Shown here: positions 10,045-20,501 of the stretch, piece after piece | Layout: each line of letters opens with the position of its first letter | Numbering within the stretch: the stretch's first letter is position 1 | Source of the DNA: Circinella minor | Lineage: Eukaryota > Mucoromycota > Mucoromycetes > Mucorales > Lichtheimiaceae | Direction: 5' to 3' | NCBI GenBank assembly: GCA_016758965.1 | Contig: JAEPRB010000045.1 | Span: forward strand, 1-64,000 | Length of the DNA: 64,000 nt | Made by a program: the position numbers and the translations under genes | The notes under the pieces: model-generated | What the model was told of the DNA's origin: nothing | The model's database searches: none | What the model saw: only the letters and a program-made list of their open reading frames with translations

Positions 10045-11150
10045 TGCTATTAGTTGTCTAGCCAAAAGTAACCTATTGGCTGTGCTGCTGTTAATAAAAT
10101 TACTATGGCCGATATAGCCTTAAATGGCCACTTTAAATTATTTAATCACTATATTCATCCGAATCATCCTTGTTCATTTCTTCTTGGATATATATCTGCT
10201 GATATTCCTTCATCAGGTTTGCTCTAAGTTTGCTGATATGATCAACTAGCTCATTGTCCCTATTTTTAACTGCAATTGATGTATTCAATGAATACTCAAA
10301 GAAGTTCTTAAAGAACTTCTTATACTTGGTTTTTTCTTTATCCAATTTACTTATTAACTGATCTACAAAATGACAATCATAGGTCTCATATAAAGTATTC
10401 ATACAAGGACTGCATGCTATCATGCACCTGATGTCCCCTTCTCCTGATTCACATTCATCATCACTGTCAGAATCGCCCTGTGAGGTAGCCGCACTGGAAG
10501 TGTTTTCTAACATTACATTGGAAAAATGAGGATTTGAGGATTCCTGAGAGTCTTAATTCTTCATGGATTTATCCTCAGAATTTAAATTTTCCTAAGAAAT
10601 TTATTTTTAAGGTCCTCTTCATCGACCTTCTCATAGTAAGTGTCATAGATGTAACACTTCTTCTTGAGGGCTGCATTCTCCTCTCTGACCCTCTTGATTG
10701 TTCAACGTACAGACTCTATTGTACGTTCAGTGTTGGCGGACTTTAAGCTTGCTTTTGAAGCTGCCTTTTGTTTTTCTGATGGTTTCTTTTGATATTAAGT
10801 TTATTTTTCTTCTCCATAAACTGAACATCATACTTTTCATAAATAGTTTCTTTACAGAAACTAACAACATTAATGTTGTGTTTGGTTAATAAGCTTTGAA
10901 GCTTATCAGTATCAATACCAATTTTATTGTTATTAAATGAAAGTTTGTTTTGTGTAGCAGTAACCATGTTGCTCTTGTTATTTTAAATTCAATTTTTATT
11001 TCAAATATTTTGAGAAGTTATTTTATATAATAAAATAAAATTCAATTTTTATTTTAAATATATGCATGCCAAGACTATTATAAATAAATTAAACTAATAA
11101 AAATTAATTTTGCTATACCGTTTTTTCTTGGCTAACTAACCAAATAGTGC
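10045..11150. mobile_element. Nested insertion with imperfect terminal inverted repeats
   Basis: The exonuclease reading of the surrounding pseudogene breaks at about 11150 and resumes at about 10040. The ends read TGCTATTAGTTGTCTAGCC on the left and, on the reverse strand from the right, CACTATTTGGTTAGTTAGCC, an imperfect inverted match of about 20 bp. No clear target duplication was found. Inside are minus-strand ORFs, including 10142-10513 (acidic start, then a charged helical region) and 10743-10967 (Lys-rich), with a decayed REENAALKKKCYIYD-like stretch between them. Near the right end a sequence of about 65 bp, AAATTCAATTTTTATTT.., occurs twice. The family is not recognised. Confidence 0.5.
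10142..10513 (-). CDS. Hypothetical protein inside the nested insertion
   Basis: A 123-aa open frame. The first 30 residues are Ser/Asp/Glu-rich (QGDSDSDDECESGEGD), then comes a Cys-containing segment (RCMIACSPCMNTLYE) and a charged, probably helical region (LISKLDKEKTKYKKFFKNF). An acidic tail ends in DDSDEYSD. I do not recognise a domain. The upstream frame at 10743-10967 and the decayed stretch between may be the rest of the same gene, so this is probably the last exon or a truncated product. Confidence 0.35.
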   Translation of the reverse strand: MLENTSSAATSQGDSDSDDECESGEGDIRCMIACSPCMNTLYETYDCHFVDQLISKLDKEKTKYKKFFKNFFEYSLNTSIAVKNRDNELVDHISKLRANLMKEYQQIYIQEEMNKDDSDEYSD

Positions 11151-12063
11151 CAATAGACCAGAGCATAATCACTATGACCTCGACCGGTCCCTAGTACCAT
11201 TGTTGATGTAGCTACACCTTCGACAAAATTTACCAAGTTCTAATACTGTACTCTTATGGTATATCATATGATAATCGCAACTTAGTTTATTCAGATCACC
11301 TATTATATTGTGACCAGCTTTTAATACTTTTGGAGATTCTAATATTGTTTCTAATGACAATGAGATATGATCATATTGGTGTATAGGTAAAACTAAAATA
11401 TCGTTCTACATTATAAAACTGTTTATTAATAATCTAAAAATAATGAGAGTAATGTATGTGGATGAGAAATTACCTTGTATGCGATTTGAATGATTGGCAC
11501 ACTTTGAGGATGTGTGTCAATGGCATAATTCCACTCACAGTCAATTGTTTTAAAAGCACTATCATTCACAATTGTTTTTTTATAATGTTATCAGCATTTA
11601 ATGCACTTCATATGTAATTAATAGTAACATTGTCAGGTATTTTGATAAATGGTTTATTTTGTTCTATTAAAGATTCAGGTTCCAAATTTGCTGCAAATGA
11701 AGATGCTTCAGCAATAGAATTATCATTTAAAGACATGATCATTTGATGGAGGAAAAGTTTGTCTCCTCGTACATTATTAGTGAAAAAAGATGTGGTGGCT
11801 AATACCCATATTGTCTATACATCCTCATCATTTGAAATAGGAATAAGAACTTTGGTTATGGATAATGGTGCCATCCATAAGACCCGAGCATTCAAAGAGA
11901 TGATCATAAATCAAGGTTTTAATATAGGGGACTAATCGGTTTAGTGTTATATAGGTTTGAATTGGGAAATTTTTAATTATCTACTGTTCTTTAAAAATCG
12001 AAAAAACAAAATTGAATTTTTTTTAATATAAAAATATAAACACAACAATATTAAATAAGAAAA

Positions 12064-12453
12064 ATGGTGATTCTCAATACAGAAATCCTTATATGTAAAA
12101 CCTCTATGATTAAGTCTATCGAAAATATTATGAATGAAGTTATAGAAAATTATTTTGATGATGAAATTATATGCAAAACAAAAGAAAAAAGACAAAAATT
12201 GATGGAAAGTATCATGAAAGAAAAAATAAAAAAAACAAAAACAAAATACTTTTGGTATCTTAATAGTAGCCACAATATATGTACTCATATTTTTAGTAAA
12301 GGAAAAAAGGAAGGATATATGTGTCACAAAAAAATAACAGAAAATGGAGACAAAAAGAAATTTGTATGTACTAAACATAATCCTAATCATATCCCAAAAA
12401 AAAAGAGAGAAAATAAAAACATAATAAAAATAGCAGAAAAAAAAAGCCTATAA
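12064..12453 (+). CDS. Small Lys-rich protein with a CCCH-type zinc-binding motif
   Basis: A 129-aa frame from ATG 12064. Residues about 77-111 carry Cys and His at C-x13-C-x14-C-x2-H: NICTHIFSKGKKEGYMC, then FVCTKHN. The pattern of aromatic, GKxxG, Cys and a final C-x2-H resembles a short zinc finger I associate with large DNA virus and mobile-element proteins; that link is an inference from pattern only. A downstream stretch in shifted frames (YICNGGLLNFSDIISKI, about 12512-12562) suggests the protein was once longer. The upstream flank AAAATTGAATTTTTTT is shared with other element ends in this window. Function unknown. Confidence 0.5.
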   Translation: MVILNTEILICKTSMIKSIENIMNEVIENYFDDEIICKTKEKRQKLMESIMKEKIKKTKTKYFWYLNSSHNICTHIFSKGKKEGYMCHKKITENGDKKKFVCTKHNPNHIPKKKRENKNIIKIAEKKSL

Positions 12454-12599
12454 ATACAAATGAAAAAAAAGAAAAGATACTAAAAAAATTAAGAAGAGAA
12501 AAATAAAAAAAAATTATATTTGTAATGGAGGTCTACTTAATTTTTCTGATATTATTAGTAAAATAACACAATAAGATATGCTAATATTACTTATTACGC

Positions 12600-12836
12600 C
12601 TACAAGTCCCCAAACGTCTGCCTGCGTCCCATCGGGAAGTAAAATTCCAGGGCTTTTAGACGTGAATAACAGCCTGGTCGAGGGTTGTTATGTACATAAT
12701 TCACCCTGACGTCCTGTGCAATATTACTGGCTTCTGTTTGAACACAAGCGCTTTTTTTTATGCGCATAGAAGAATCGTAATAAATCTTAAAAATGAAAAC
12801 AGCATTCATGTCATTAATCCCATTGTAATTTTTCAT
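12600..12836 (-). CDS. Hypothetical fragment
   Basis: A 78-aa minus-strand frame. Its second half (QTEASNIAQDVRVNYVHNNP and on) has balanced protein-like composition and higher GC than its surroundings, while its first half is ordinary AT-rich sequence. It ends close to a small Lys-rich gene and upstream of the Crypton remnant. No domain is recognised; it is probably a fragment of a larger former gene. Confidence 0.25.
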   Translation of the reverse strand: MKNYNGINDMNAVFIFKIYYDSSMRIKKSACVQTEASNIAQDVRVNYVHNNPRPGCYSRLKALEFYFPMGRRQTFGDL

Positions 12837-13256
12837 TAATCTATTTAAATTAAATTTGATTTTAACTTTTCATTTTATCATATTTATTGACATCATAGTA
12901 ACAAGAGTCTTGTGAAATACACTTTTTTATGCTTTGAAGAGTATTTTGATCGATCCATAGTGAATATGATAAAGATACAACAATGTGATTCTGACGTTTG
13001 TTCACTTCGACTTTTTTCATATTTCGTTTATTGAAAAACAGGGCATATGGTACCATTTTTATCAGATAAGGACAAAAGTAATATATATGAAAAGAGAAAT
13101 TTGTTATCAAGAATATTGTAAAGATATTTCATTTTATTAAATAAGGTAGAATGTGATAAAACAGAAAAAGTTAAGTATATGAAAAGATAATATATATTTT
13201 GTAAGAAAAAGAAAAGGTAATTAATAATAATATTGGTCATTTGTCTGTAGAAATAA

Positions 13257-15737
13257 CTATGTGTTTGTGTATGAAATAGGAGCTTTTTCTACATGCCCCC
13301 ATTTATCTTTGTTCTCCCCCATCCAATGTAACAATCTTTCTTTTACACCCCCAGAATACCATTCAGGTTTCGGATTTTTGCGCCAGTATTCAACCATTTT
13401 TAAAGCTTCATCCACCTGCAACATGTGAAGCTCCATGTACGCTTTAACTCCTTCTATAACTCGTTTTTGACAATTATATTTCTTGCTCTGGTTTTTTCAC
13501 CATACCGTTCCCCACTGGTTTTCAAGATCCTTGATAGCAGGGCCACCAGATAAGCCATCATGCCATTCGCGCCATAAATCTTGTGTTGTGCATACACCTG
13601 AACTCAATATATAATGCGGTGGCTGCTAGGATGGCGTGGTAGTAATGGTAGAAGGTGTAGTGACTGGTTGATGTGGGTGTTGAGTTAAATTTACGGAAGG
13701 TGTAAGTGTTGGAATGTTGATGGGTGATGGTGATGGCATGGATGACGATGATGGGGTAGCAGAAACAGAACTGTCGTTTGGAGCAGCAGACGAGTTTGGT
13801 GCCCACTGAACTGAAATTGTAAGACGCCCATTTGCAAGGTCCCCCATAGCCTGGTTAAAAACGTTTACATGTTGTTGAAGCAACTGATTATTGTGGTTTA
13901 CTTGCTGCATAACATCGGCATGCGTTTGGCGAATATAATTGTGTAAATGTGGCATGGCTCTTGATAGCAAAAGGTCCTCTGGTGGTGGGGTGATGGCAAT
14001 TGATTGTTCAAGGTCACTAGAATAAAAAAGAATGATAAGTTAGAATTAAGTATTACAAGTTATTTATATATCATACAATAGAAATACAAGACTTACGATT
14101 TATATGCCAGGTATTCCAGGTCATTAAAAAGGGGGGCACTCCAGATAGAAAGATGTGGATGGCGTTTTATTATCATGACAGAATCTTGCAAGAATGTTAC
14201 TTTAAGGATTTGTAACATTTTTAAGAATCCATCAGCAGCAACATTTTGATCACCTTGGCCTTGATCGATCTTTGTTTGCCACTCTTCAACCTATAGAAAG
14301 ACTTTTCTTTGCAAACTACTAGGAGGTGAAATGGAGGCTCGAGGTAAATAAAATGTTTTTCTATTAGGGTCAAAAGACGCCATCACTCGTAACATTCGCC
14401 GAGGCAAATTTGTAAGATATGAGCCTTCCATCGAATCGTTCATCCACCTTCCAGCCCATCGAATATCTGAAGCACCAGTATCACCCAAATCTGCCATCTT
14501 GGCGCCTGATTTTCGACCTGCATGTGTGAATGATGTGGATTTTATATGGCAGTCATCAAATGCCTTCTTGAATGCTTTGTAATGAGTATCATAAGAAACG
14601 GCCGTTTTCAAATCATTGGTTGCATCGCTCTTGAATAGCTTGATTATATACTATTCCTTAGGATGTGTCATATCCGGGAATTGCTCACCACTAATATGCC
14701 AGCGACGGAAAAAATATATGCCAGGAGTCATCCAAAGACAAATCTCTACATATCCACACCGAATAGCTGATGCATGTTCTTGTTTTCCAAACTGATTTGT
14801 CTTTCCATGATCCATAAGTAAAATTAGGCATGGACACTCGACTTCGGGATTTGGTCCTTCTCCTTGCAATGGAATGTAATGTACATCAGCCAACTCGATC
14901 TCACGAACATTTCCACCATGCATTAAGCCAAAATGAGACGCCAAAAACATTACTGCATTTCGATAATGCTCAGGTCGGTCCTTGGTTAGAAAGTAGTCAA
15001 CCACCTTTGCCAATTCGTCAGTAGTAGAATACCCATCGAGAATAGAACCAGCGACACGATCTGCATAGTTTTCCTTTCTTCTTCTTGTTTCTTTTTTTCT
15101 TTCATTTTTCAACAATGTCTTTACATCTGGGATTCGTGGATGGTTAGTGGGGACATTCAGGTTGAGACGGCATTGATCATGGAAAAGTAGGACCACGGCA
15201 CTGACATATTGTTCAATGGAGCTGAAACCGATTACATACGCCTCTACTTCTTCTTCAACTGTTGTACTATCGTCATCAATTATTCTTCTTTTTGGGTTTG
15301 TTGGACGATGTTTTCTTCCGATTACCTTTATTGATGAGTAGATATATAAGTAAAAAGAAATTACAATTTTATTTTTATTTACTTTTTTAATGCCGGTATT
15401 ACTTACAGATTCCTCCAAAAAAAAATGCAATTTATCACCATCAACTTGATAGCGGGTAGCTAATGGATATCCTTTGTCATCACACCATCTAATGAATTCG
15501 TCCATCTTTGGATAGTATGTACGCTTGGTAGCATCGGGTGTAAGTTGTTGGGTTGTTCGTTGGGTTTGTCATCTTGATTCTTGCATTGCTATGTTTAATT
15601 GATGTGCAGTATAGCTAGATTGTCCATTGGAACTTCCAGTAAGTTGAGATAATGAATCCTCACTAAGATGAGTATATATTTGACAAAAGTAAGGATGATA
15701 TTTGGTATGGTCAGATATGGTAATAAATAAAAGCTAT
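13257..15737 (-). pseudogene. Crypton: tyrosine recombinase with GCR1_C-like domain
   Basis: One minus-strand reading runs from about 15737 to 13257 once two introns are removed (15326-15406 phase 0; 14017-14096 phase 2). The tyrosine recombinase core shows the catalytic Arg in GGNVREIELADV, the H-x2-R box in FTHAGRKSGAK, and the nucleophile Tyr in MEGSYLTNLPRRM. The C-terminal part, LWREWHDGLSGGPAIKDLEN and on to EYWRKNPKPEWY, matches the GCR1_C DNA-binding domain usual in fungal Cryptons. A Ser/Pro-rich linker separates the two. Five in-frame stops interrupt it (15569, 14651, 14291, 13626, 13497) with no frameshift seen. Cryptons move by strand exchange through a circle and leave no terminal inverted repeats. 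Confidence 0.85.
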
Positions 15738-16574
15738 GTAGGATAGTTGTTGGTAGCGCAAAATACGATTAAAATATCTGCTATTTATATATTTTTTTTT
15801 ATTTTTAATTCTATATAGTTATCATATGATTATATATTATATACGTTTAATCATCGCTTGGCAAAGATGTTTTATTGAAGCATCGCAGCCAAGATAAGTG
15901 AAAGTTAACACTTTTTTAGAACGCCTTTTTTTTTTTGCCATAAACTGTGAACCACAACCACTTCTTGGCATTTATCATATTAGGCATATTGTATATCATA
16001 TTATATCTTCAATATTATCAATGCTCAGGACTTGGCATAGTAGATCTTATTACAAACACTTATATCATCAATGCCTAGCACTCTATTTTATTATAGCTTT
16101 ATTTTCATTAATCTAGACTAGTTATATTCAGCATTTACATATATGATTTACCACAAAATAATAAATAACAGTTGTCAGGGAAACATCCGTATTTGGAAAT
16201 AAAATAAACATATATGAACGACTATTTACGATATAATCTTTTTATTATCTTAATATTATATGATTCCATGTTTGCTATTGTTGACAAAACATCTTTATTG
16301 TAAGTGGCACTTTGACAGCTCTGATCTCAATAAATAATTTTTTTTAAGCACTTCCATAAAAAAAAAAAAACAGCCCTGATCTGCTAAGAGCTTCTGCGCT
16401 CCGCGCGGATTGTAAGCTTAATTAGGAAACCCATACAATGATTCAAGTCCGCTTATGGCTCAGGACTCGCGTCCGGACTCACAGGGAATTCAGTTTGATA
16501 TGCTCTACATATTATAGAAAAAATAAGAGAAGGTATTCTCTCTAAATATATAGGCTAGAGTATGTATTTTTCAT
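15738..16574. other. Intergenic, with a short GC-rich island
   Basis: Mostly AT-rich with no gene. At about 16375-16500 there is a GC-rich stretch with GCGCTCCGCGCGG, a possible Pol III B-box-like GATTCAAGTCC, and overlapping palindromes around GACTCGCGTCCGGACTC. This could be the end of a transposon or a tRNA-like relic. No complete cloverleaf could be folded. Confidence 0.4.
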
Positions 16575-17069
16575 TTAAAGATTTTTCTCTTTCATATAAT
16601 CATTAATAATATCTTTTGTATTAAAATCACTTTGTTTTACCCAGGTATTTTCATCATCACTATATCCAAGCCATTTTACATAAAATATTAGTTTATTGTT
16701 ATTATCAACTATATGATCTATGATTTTTTCTACCTGAAATATATTATCATTATTTTTTTGTTGGTTGTGTTTTCTTTTTTTAGGTACATTATTTGTTAAT
16801 ATTTCATTATTTTCTAAATTTGTTTCTCTATCTTTCTCAATATCTTCTATATTTAAATTTAAAATTTTAGCTTGTAATTCCCGCATTTCATTATATTGTT
16901 TATTTGCTTTTTGTTTATTACTAAAAACTAAATTAATTTTATTTATTTTTGTAGGAAATTCAAATCTATCACCATACCATGCCATATGATGTGGCTGAAC
17001 TTCTATATTATAATTTTCACAAAAATTATGAATATTTTTTAATAAACAGGCAATGTAGGATATGCAATA

Positions 17070-18505
17070 CCTTAATGTTTACAAAAACATAATTATTTTT
17101 AATAAAAATAATTGTTTTTTTATATCTGAATTAATTGTTTACTAATATTTTTTAAATTTTTATATATTATAATATATATTATTAATTGTTTACTAATATT
17201 TTTTAAATTTTTATATATTATAATATATATTAAATAATAAGAGATGATATATAACGTTTTCTATTATTATATAGAATTATCACATGATTATTGAATCTGA
17301 AACATTTATGTTTCTAGCAGATATAATATTACTACTAGTGAACAAGTTCACAATATAAGAAGGGTCCTTGTTAAATATTATCTTTTATTATAAAAATCTT
17401 ATTTTCAAAAATAAATGAAGATTTATATATTATAAAATATTTATGGATAATTATAAAAGTAATAAACATAATGACCTTCCTATTTTATTTTTCTAGAGGT
17501 GGAAAAATCCAGGGGTATCATATTGAATTTTAAAATTATAATAATATATTTATCATTATTTTTTTGGATTGGGTTTAATAATTATTGATAAAATTTAATA
17601 TTTCAAAATTTTCTAAAAAATAACATTAGAAAATAAAAAACTATAAAAACGAATCTTATATTATTTACAAAAATATAATAATTTTCAATAAAATCAACTA
17701 TATACTTAGAAATAAATTAAATATAAATAACTATTTCTAATTTGTAATCACAAAAAAAAATTCTTAAATTAATTTTTATTTTAGTAAATAAACTATTATA
17801 TCAAAAGTCTAAATATTATCAATTGTAAATATTTATATTCTATTTCATTAATTATATTTTAAGAATAGATTTTCTAAAAGTTTTATCTACCACATTTTAT
17901 TTATTCAAAAAATACATATCAATATAAAGAATAATAATAAAAAAATTAATTTAAATTGTTATCTAATGTAGGACAAAATAAAAGTTAAAGATGCAATTTC
18001 AATACTTTTTTATTTAATTATAGATTCTCGACAGCTTGTTTTTATACCCAATTTATATAAAATAAGTTCTAATTTAATATGTTTTGATAAAACTATAACA
18101 GATATATTTAATTTTTATAGATAACATCATGTTTATAATTTTCAGTTAAACAATGGCATAATTTGGGCATCTGTAATAATTTGCAATAATTATAACAGAT
18201 TAACAGCCCCTATTTTTTTTATTTTTATCTTTTTTATAGCTTTTGAGAATTAAACTAAACTAAAAAATGTATTACATACTTTTTTATGTTTAAACTAATT
18301 CTAATCCTAGATTTTTTTTTCTCTTTTTTCTTCTTCTCCCATATATTAACTCTTGATACATCTCTTGATACATATTTTTAACATGTTTTGTTTTATATAT
18401 ATGATGTTATACTTTTTATAAATAAAAAAATTCAATTTTGCAAATATTTTAAATTTTTGTTACTAAGAAAATATTTGTAACCAATTGTTTTTATATAAAA
18501 ACTAT
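17070..18505. mobile_element. AT-rich non-coding insertion inside chromodomain transposase copy 2
   Basis: It separates two halves of one transposase frame. GCATATC occurs at both junctions and may be the target duplication. The ends (reverse strand) begin TATTACCAATAGTTTTT and, inverted from the other side, AATACCTTAATGTTTAC, a weak inverted match. The end near 18430-18485 shares CAAAATTGAATTTT and GGTTACA with the sequence upstream of copy 1. This suggests it is a non-autonomous relative of the same family, but that is inference. No coding sequence is seen. Confidence 0.45.
17131..17232 (+). repeat. Tandem duplication, 51-bp unit, two copies
   Basis: The unit starting TTAATTGTTTACTAATATTT at 17131 is repeated from 17182, essentially identical by eye, within the AT-rich insertion. 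Confidence 0.85.
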
Positions 18506-19539
18506 TGGTAATAGATATGCACCAACACGAAACTGAAGATTATAATATTTTTTATCTGACATCTGCAATGCTGCTTTGTTATTATTAAATCTATTAAATT
18601 TTGATGCTAATACAGAGAATTGACTTTTAATTTCAGACCTAAACGATCCAAATTTACTATTATAATTCAATTCATTAACTGTTAAATTTTTACTGACTTC
18701 TTTTCTAATTGGATAAACAAAATTATTCTGACTATAATTATATCCATATTCAATTACATTTTCAATAAATTTGTCAACAAATAAATTATATCCACCATCC
18801 ATTCCAATACAATCTAAACTATTTATATTTCTGTATAATTTCATATTAAGAAACATAGTTCCATCATTACCTTTTGCACATTTTTCACTGTTTGAAATAT
18901 ATAATATGCTTTTATTAATATCTACTACAATTTGAGTTCTTAAACCAGGACCTTTTAATTTATATGAATATAATCCACTTGAACTTTCATTTGGATTATA
19001 ATATTTTATTTTACTATTATGGCCATCAATATATAAAGTTACATTTTCAAAATCATTTGGATTATATGCATTTGCAGCTAAAACTTTTATTTTATATTTG
19101 AAAATAAATTTTCTAAATTAATTTTTACTTGCTTATTAATATTATTATAATTGTTTATCCAAAAATCTTTATATAAATCATAAAAAGATGTATATAGAAT
19201 TATATTTATCATCTCAGGACCAGATCTACCAGAAACAATATGGTATAAAAGAATTAATCCTTTTTCTATTTCATGGTATGGTCCTAGATATTCTTGATTT
19301 GTATATAATTTAGTTAAAAAATAATAAACAGGAATATATTCTAATTTTTCTAATAATTCATCTTTTATATCTTTCATAATTTCATTACTTTTTGTATCTT
19401 TTATTTTTGTACGACGATTAAATCTATTTTTCATTTCAGGCCAAGGTTCCTTTAAAAAAATCCAATTATTAATTATTAATTTATCAACTTTATTATTTAA
19501 CTTATTTTTAAATTCTAAATTTATATTATCAATATCCAT

Positions 19540-20383
19540 TATTAGTTCATACTTTTATATTATATTTTTTTTCAATTTTTATAATTTCAAATTATTTTTA
19601 TATATCAATAAAATTTAACTTAACTGTAAATAATGATGAAATTAGATCGATTCCAACTTATCTCCATAATGTATTTTCCCTATAATTCACCCTTTTTAAA
19701 CCCTATGCATAATTTTTGGTTCAAGCTGAAAGTTGGTGTAAGAAAAAATTTGTTGCAAGAAGATACAACTTCATTAACATTAATTGACTCAGAAGTGTAG
19801 TTTTTTTTATACATATTTGTATGCTTTTTTTTCATATTTATATATGTTTTTTTAGATAAATGTAAAAGCAAAAAGAAACTGTGATTTGTTATCAGATTTA
19901 TTTTAACCCCCCTACTACTCTAAAATATGTAAATTTTGGGCCCGGGTAATATGTCTAGGGGAAAAGAAATTTAGAAGATTATAAATCAACAAGTGTCATG
20001 GTGCTTGTTAATTTATAATCATTGTTTAAAACCAACCATTGTTTAGTTATACTAATTAGTCCATCAATGATATTGATAACTAGGCCTCTTTTTCTCTGAA
20101 GCATGAAAAAGATGGAAGAAGTATGGAATTTGCAGGGCTGCAATTACACATAATATGTATTACCCTTGTTATTAAAAACCCAAGTTTTAGTTTGTAAAAT
20201 AATACCCACAGTACATTAGTTTGCTACTACATAATGTTTTATTCAAATTATGTATTGTTTCAATGCATTCATTAGCTAAATAAAATATAAATATGGGTGA
20301 TAAAAATTATGGAGTTTGATGAGGAGAATTTAAAAACACTTCTGGCGATGGAAATAGTAAGATTTTTCTATATGTAGTTGGAG
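19540..20383. other. Intergenic between two element remnants
   Basis: AT-rich with no supported gene. GGGCCCGGGTAATATGTC at about 19938-19955, followed by TAGGGG, resembles, inverted, the CCCCTGGGCATTGTAAGGCC at about 24906-24925 on the far side of the exonuclease-bearing gene. This could be a decayed terminal inverted repeat of that element, but the match is weak. Confidence 0.35.
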
Positions 20384-20501
20384 AAGATGGTTGGGTATTA
20401 GTTTTCTTTTTTGATCTTCGTGTTCTTTTTCTTAGTAATATTAAGATGGTTGGGTATTAGTTTTCTTTTTTGATCTTCGTGTTCTTTTTCTTAGTAATAT
20501 T
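20384..20501 (+). repeat. Tandem duplication, 59-bp unit, two copies
   Basis: The unit beginning AAGATGGTTGGGTATTAG at 20384 is repeated exactly, by eye, from 20443. It overlaps the 3' end of the exonuclease-bearing gene on the minus strand, so the current stop codon (20441-20443) lies at the boundary of the duplication. Being identical, it is recent. Confidence 0.93.

Larger units (their letters stand above)
8715..11930 (-). pseudogene. Decayed copy of the exonuclease-bearing transposase-like gene
   Basis: This is homologous, in the same order, to the fuller copy at 20441-24639. Recognisable on the minus strand are FFTNNVRGDK (about 11790, equal to FYTDN.AGDK of the fuller copy, with the second catalytic Asp changed to Asn); the exonuclease blocks IDCEWNY (Exo I, about 11540), LKAGHNIIGDLNK (Exo II, about 11300) and SQIYYSALDAWASL (Exo III, about 9930); and RETNSLEGGVHQNI (8830), the candidate Glu block. 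The N-terminal part with the zinc region and first Asp is missing, as is the C-terminal tail. Many stops and frame changes are present. A separate insertion splits the exonuclease domain between Exo II and Exo III (about 10045-11150). Confidence 0.7.
16575..19539 (-). pseudogene. DDE transposase with C-terminal chromodomain, copy 2 (interrupted)
   Basis: Homologous along its length to copy 1 at 3525-5125. From ATG 19539: an N-terminal Lys/Asn-rich region, PYHEIEKGLILLYH, then after a one-base loss near 19095 the core blocks TLYIDGHNSK, GNDGTMFLNM, GMDGGYN and FGSFRSEIKSQF. The reading breaks at about 18505 and resumes at about 17070 with ACLLKNIHNF, continuing to the chromodomain (FQVEKIIDHI, FYVKWLGY, NTWVKQSDF) and a stop at 16575. 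Where copy 1 has its in-frame stop, this copy has Gly, confirming the shared frame. The 1.4-kb interruption is AT-rich and non-coding. Confidence 0.72.

Noticed and set aside
16375..16500. tRNA gene
   Set aside because: A B-box-like word is present but no acceptor stem or full cloverleaf could be paired.
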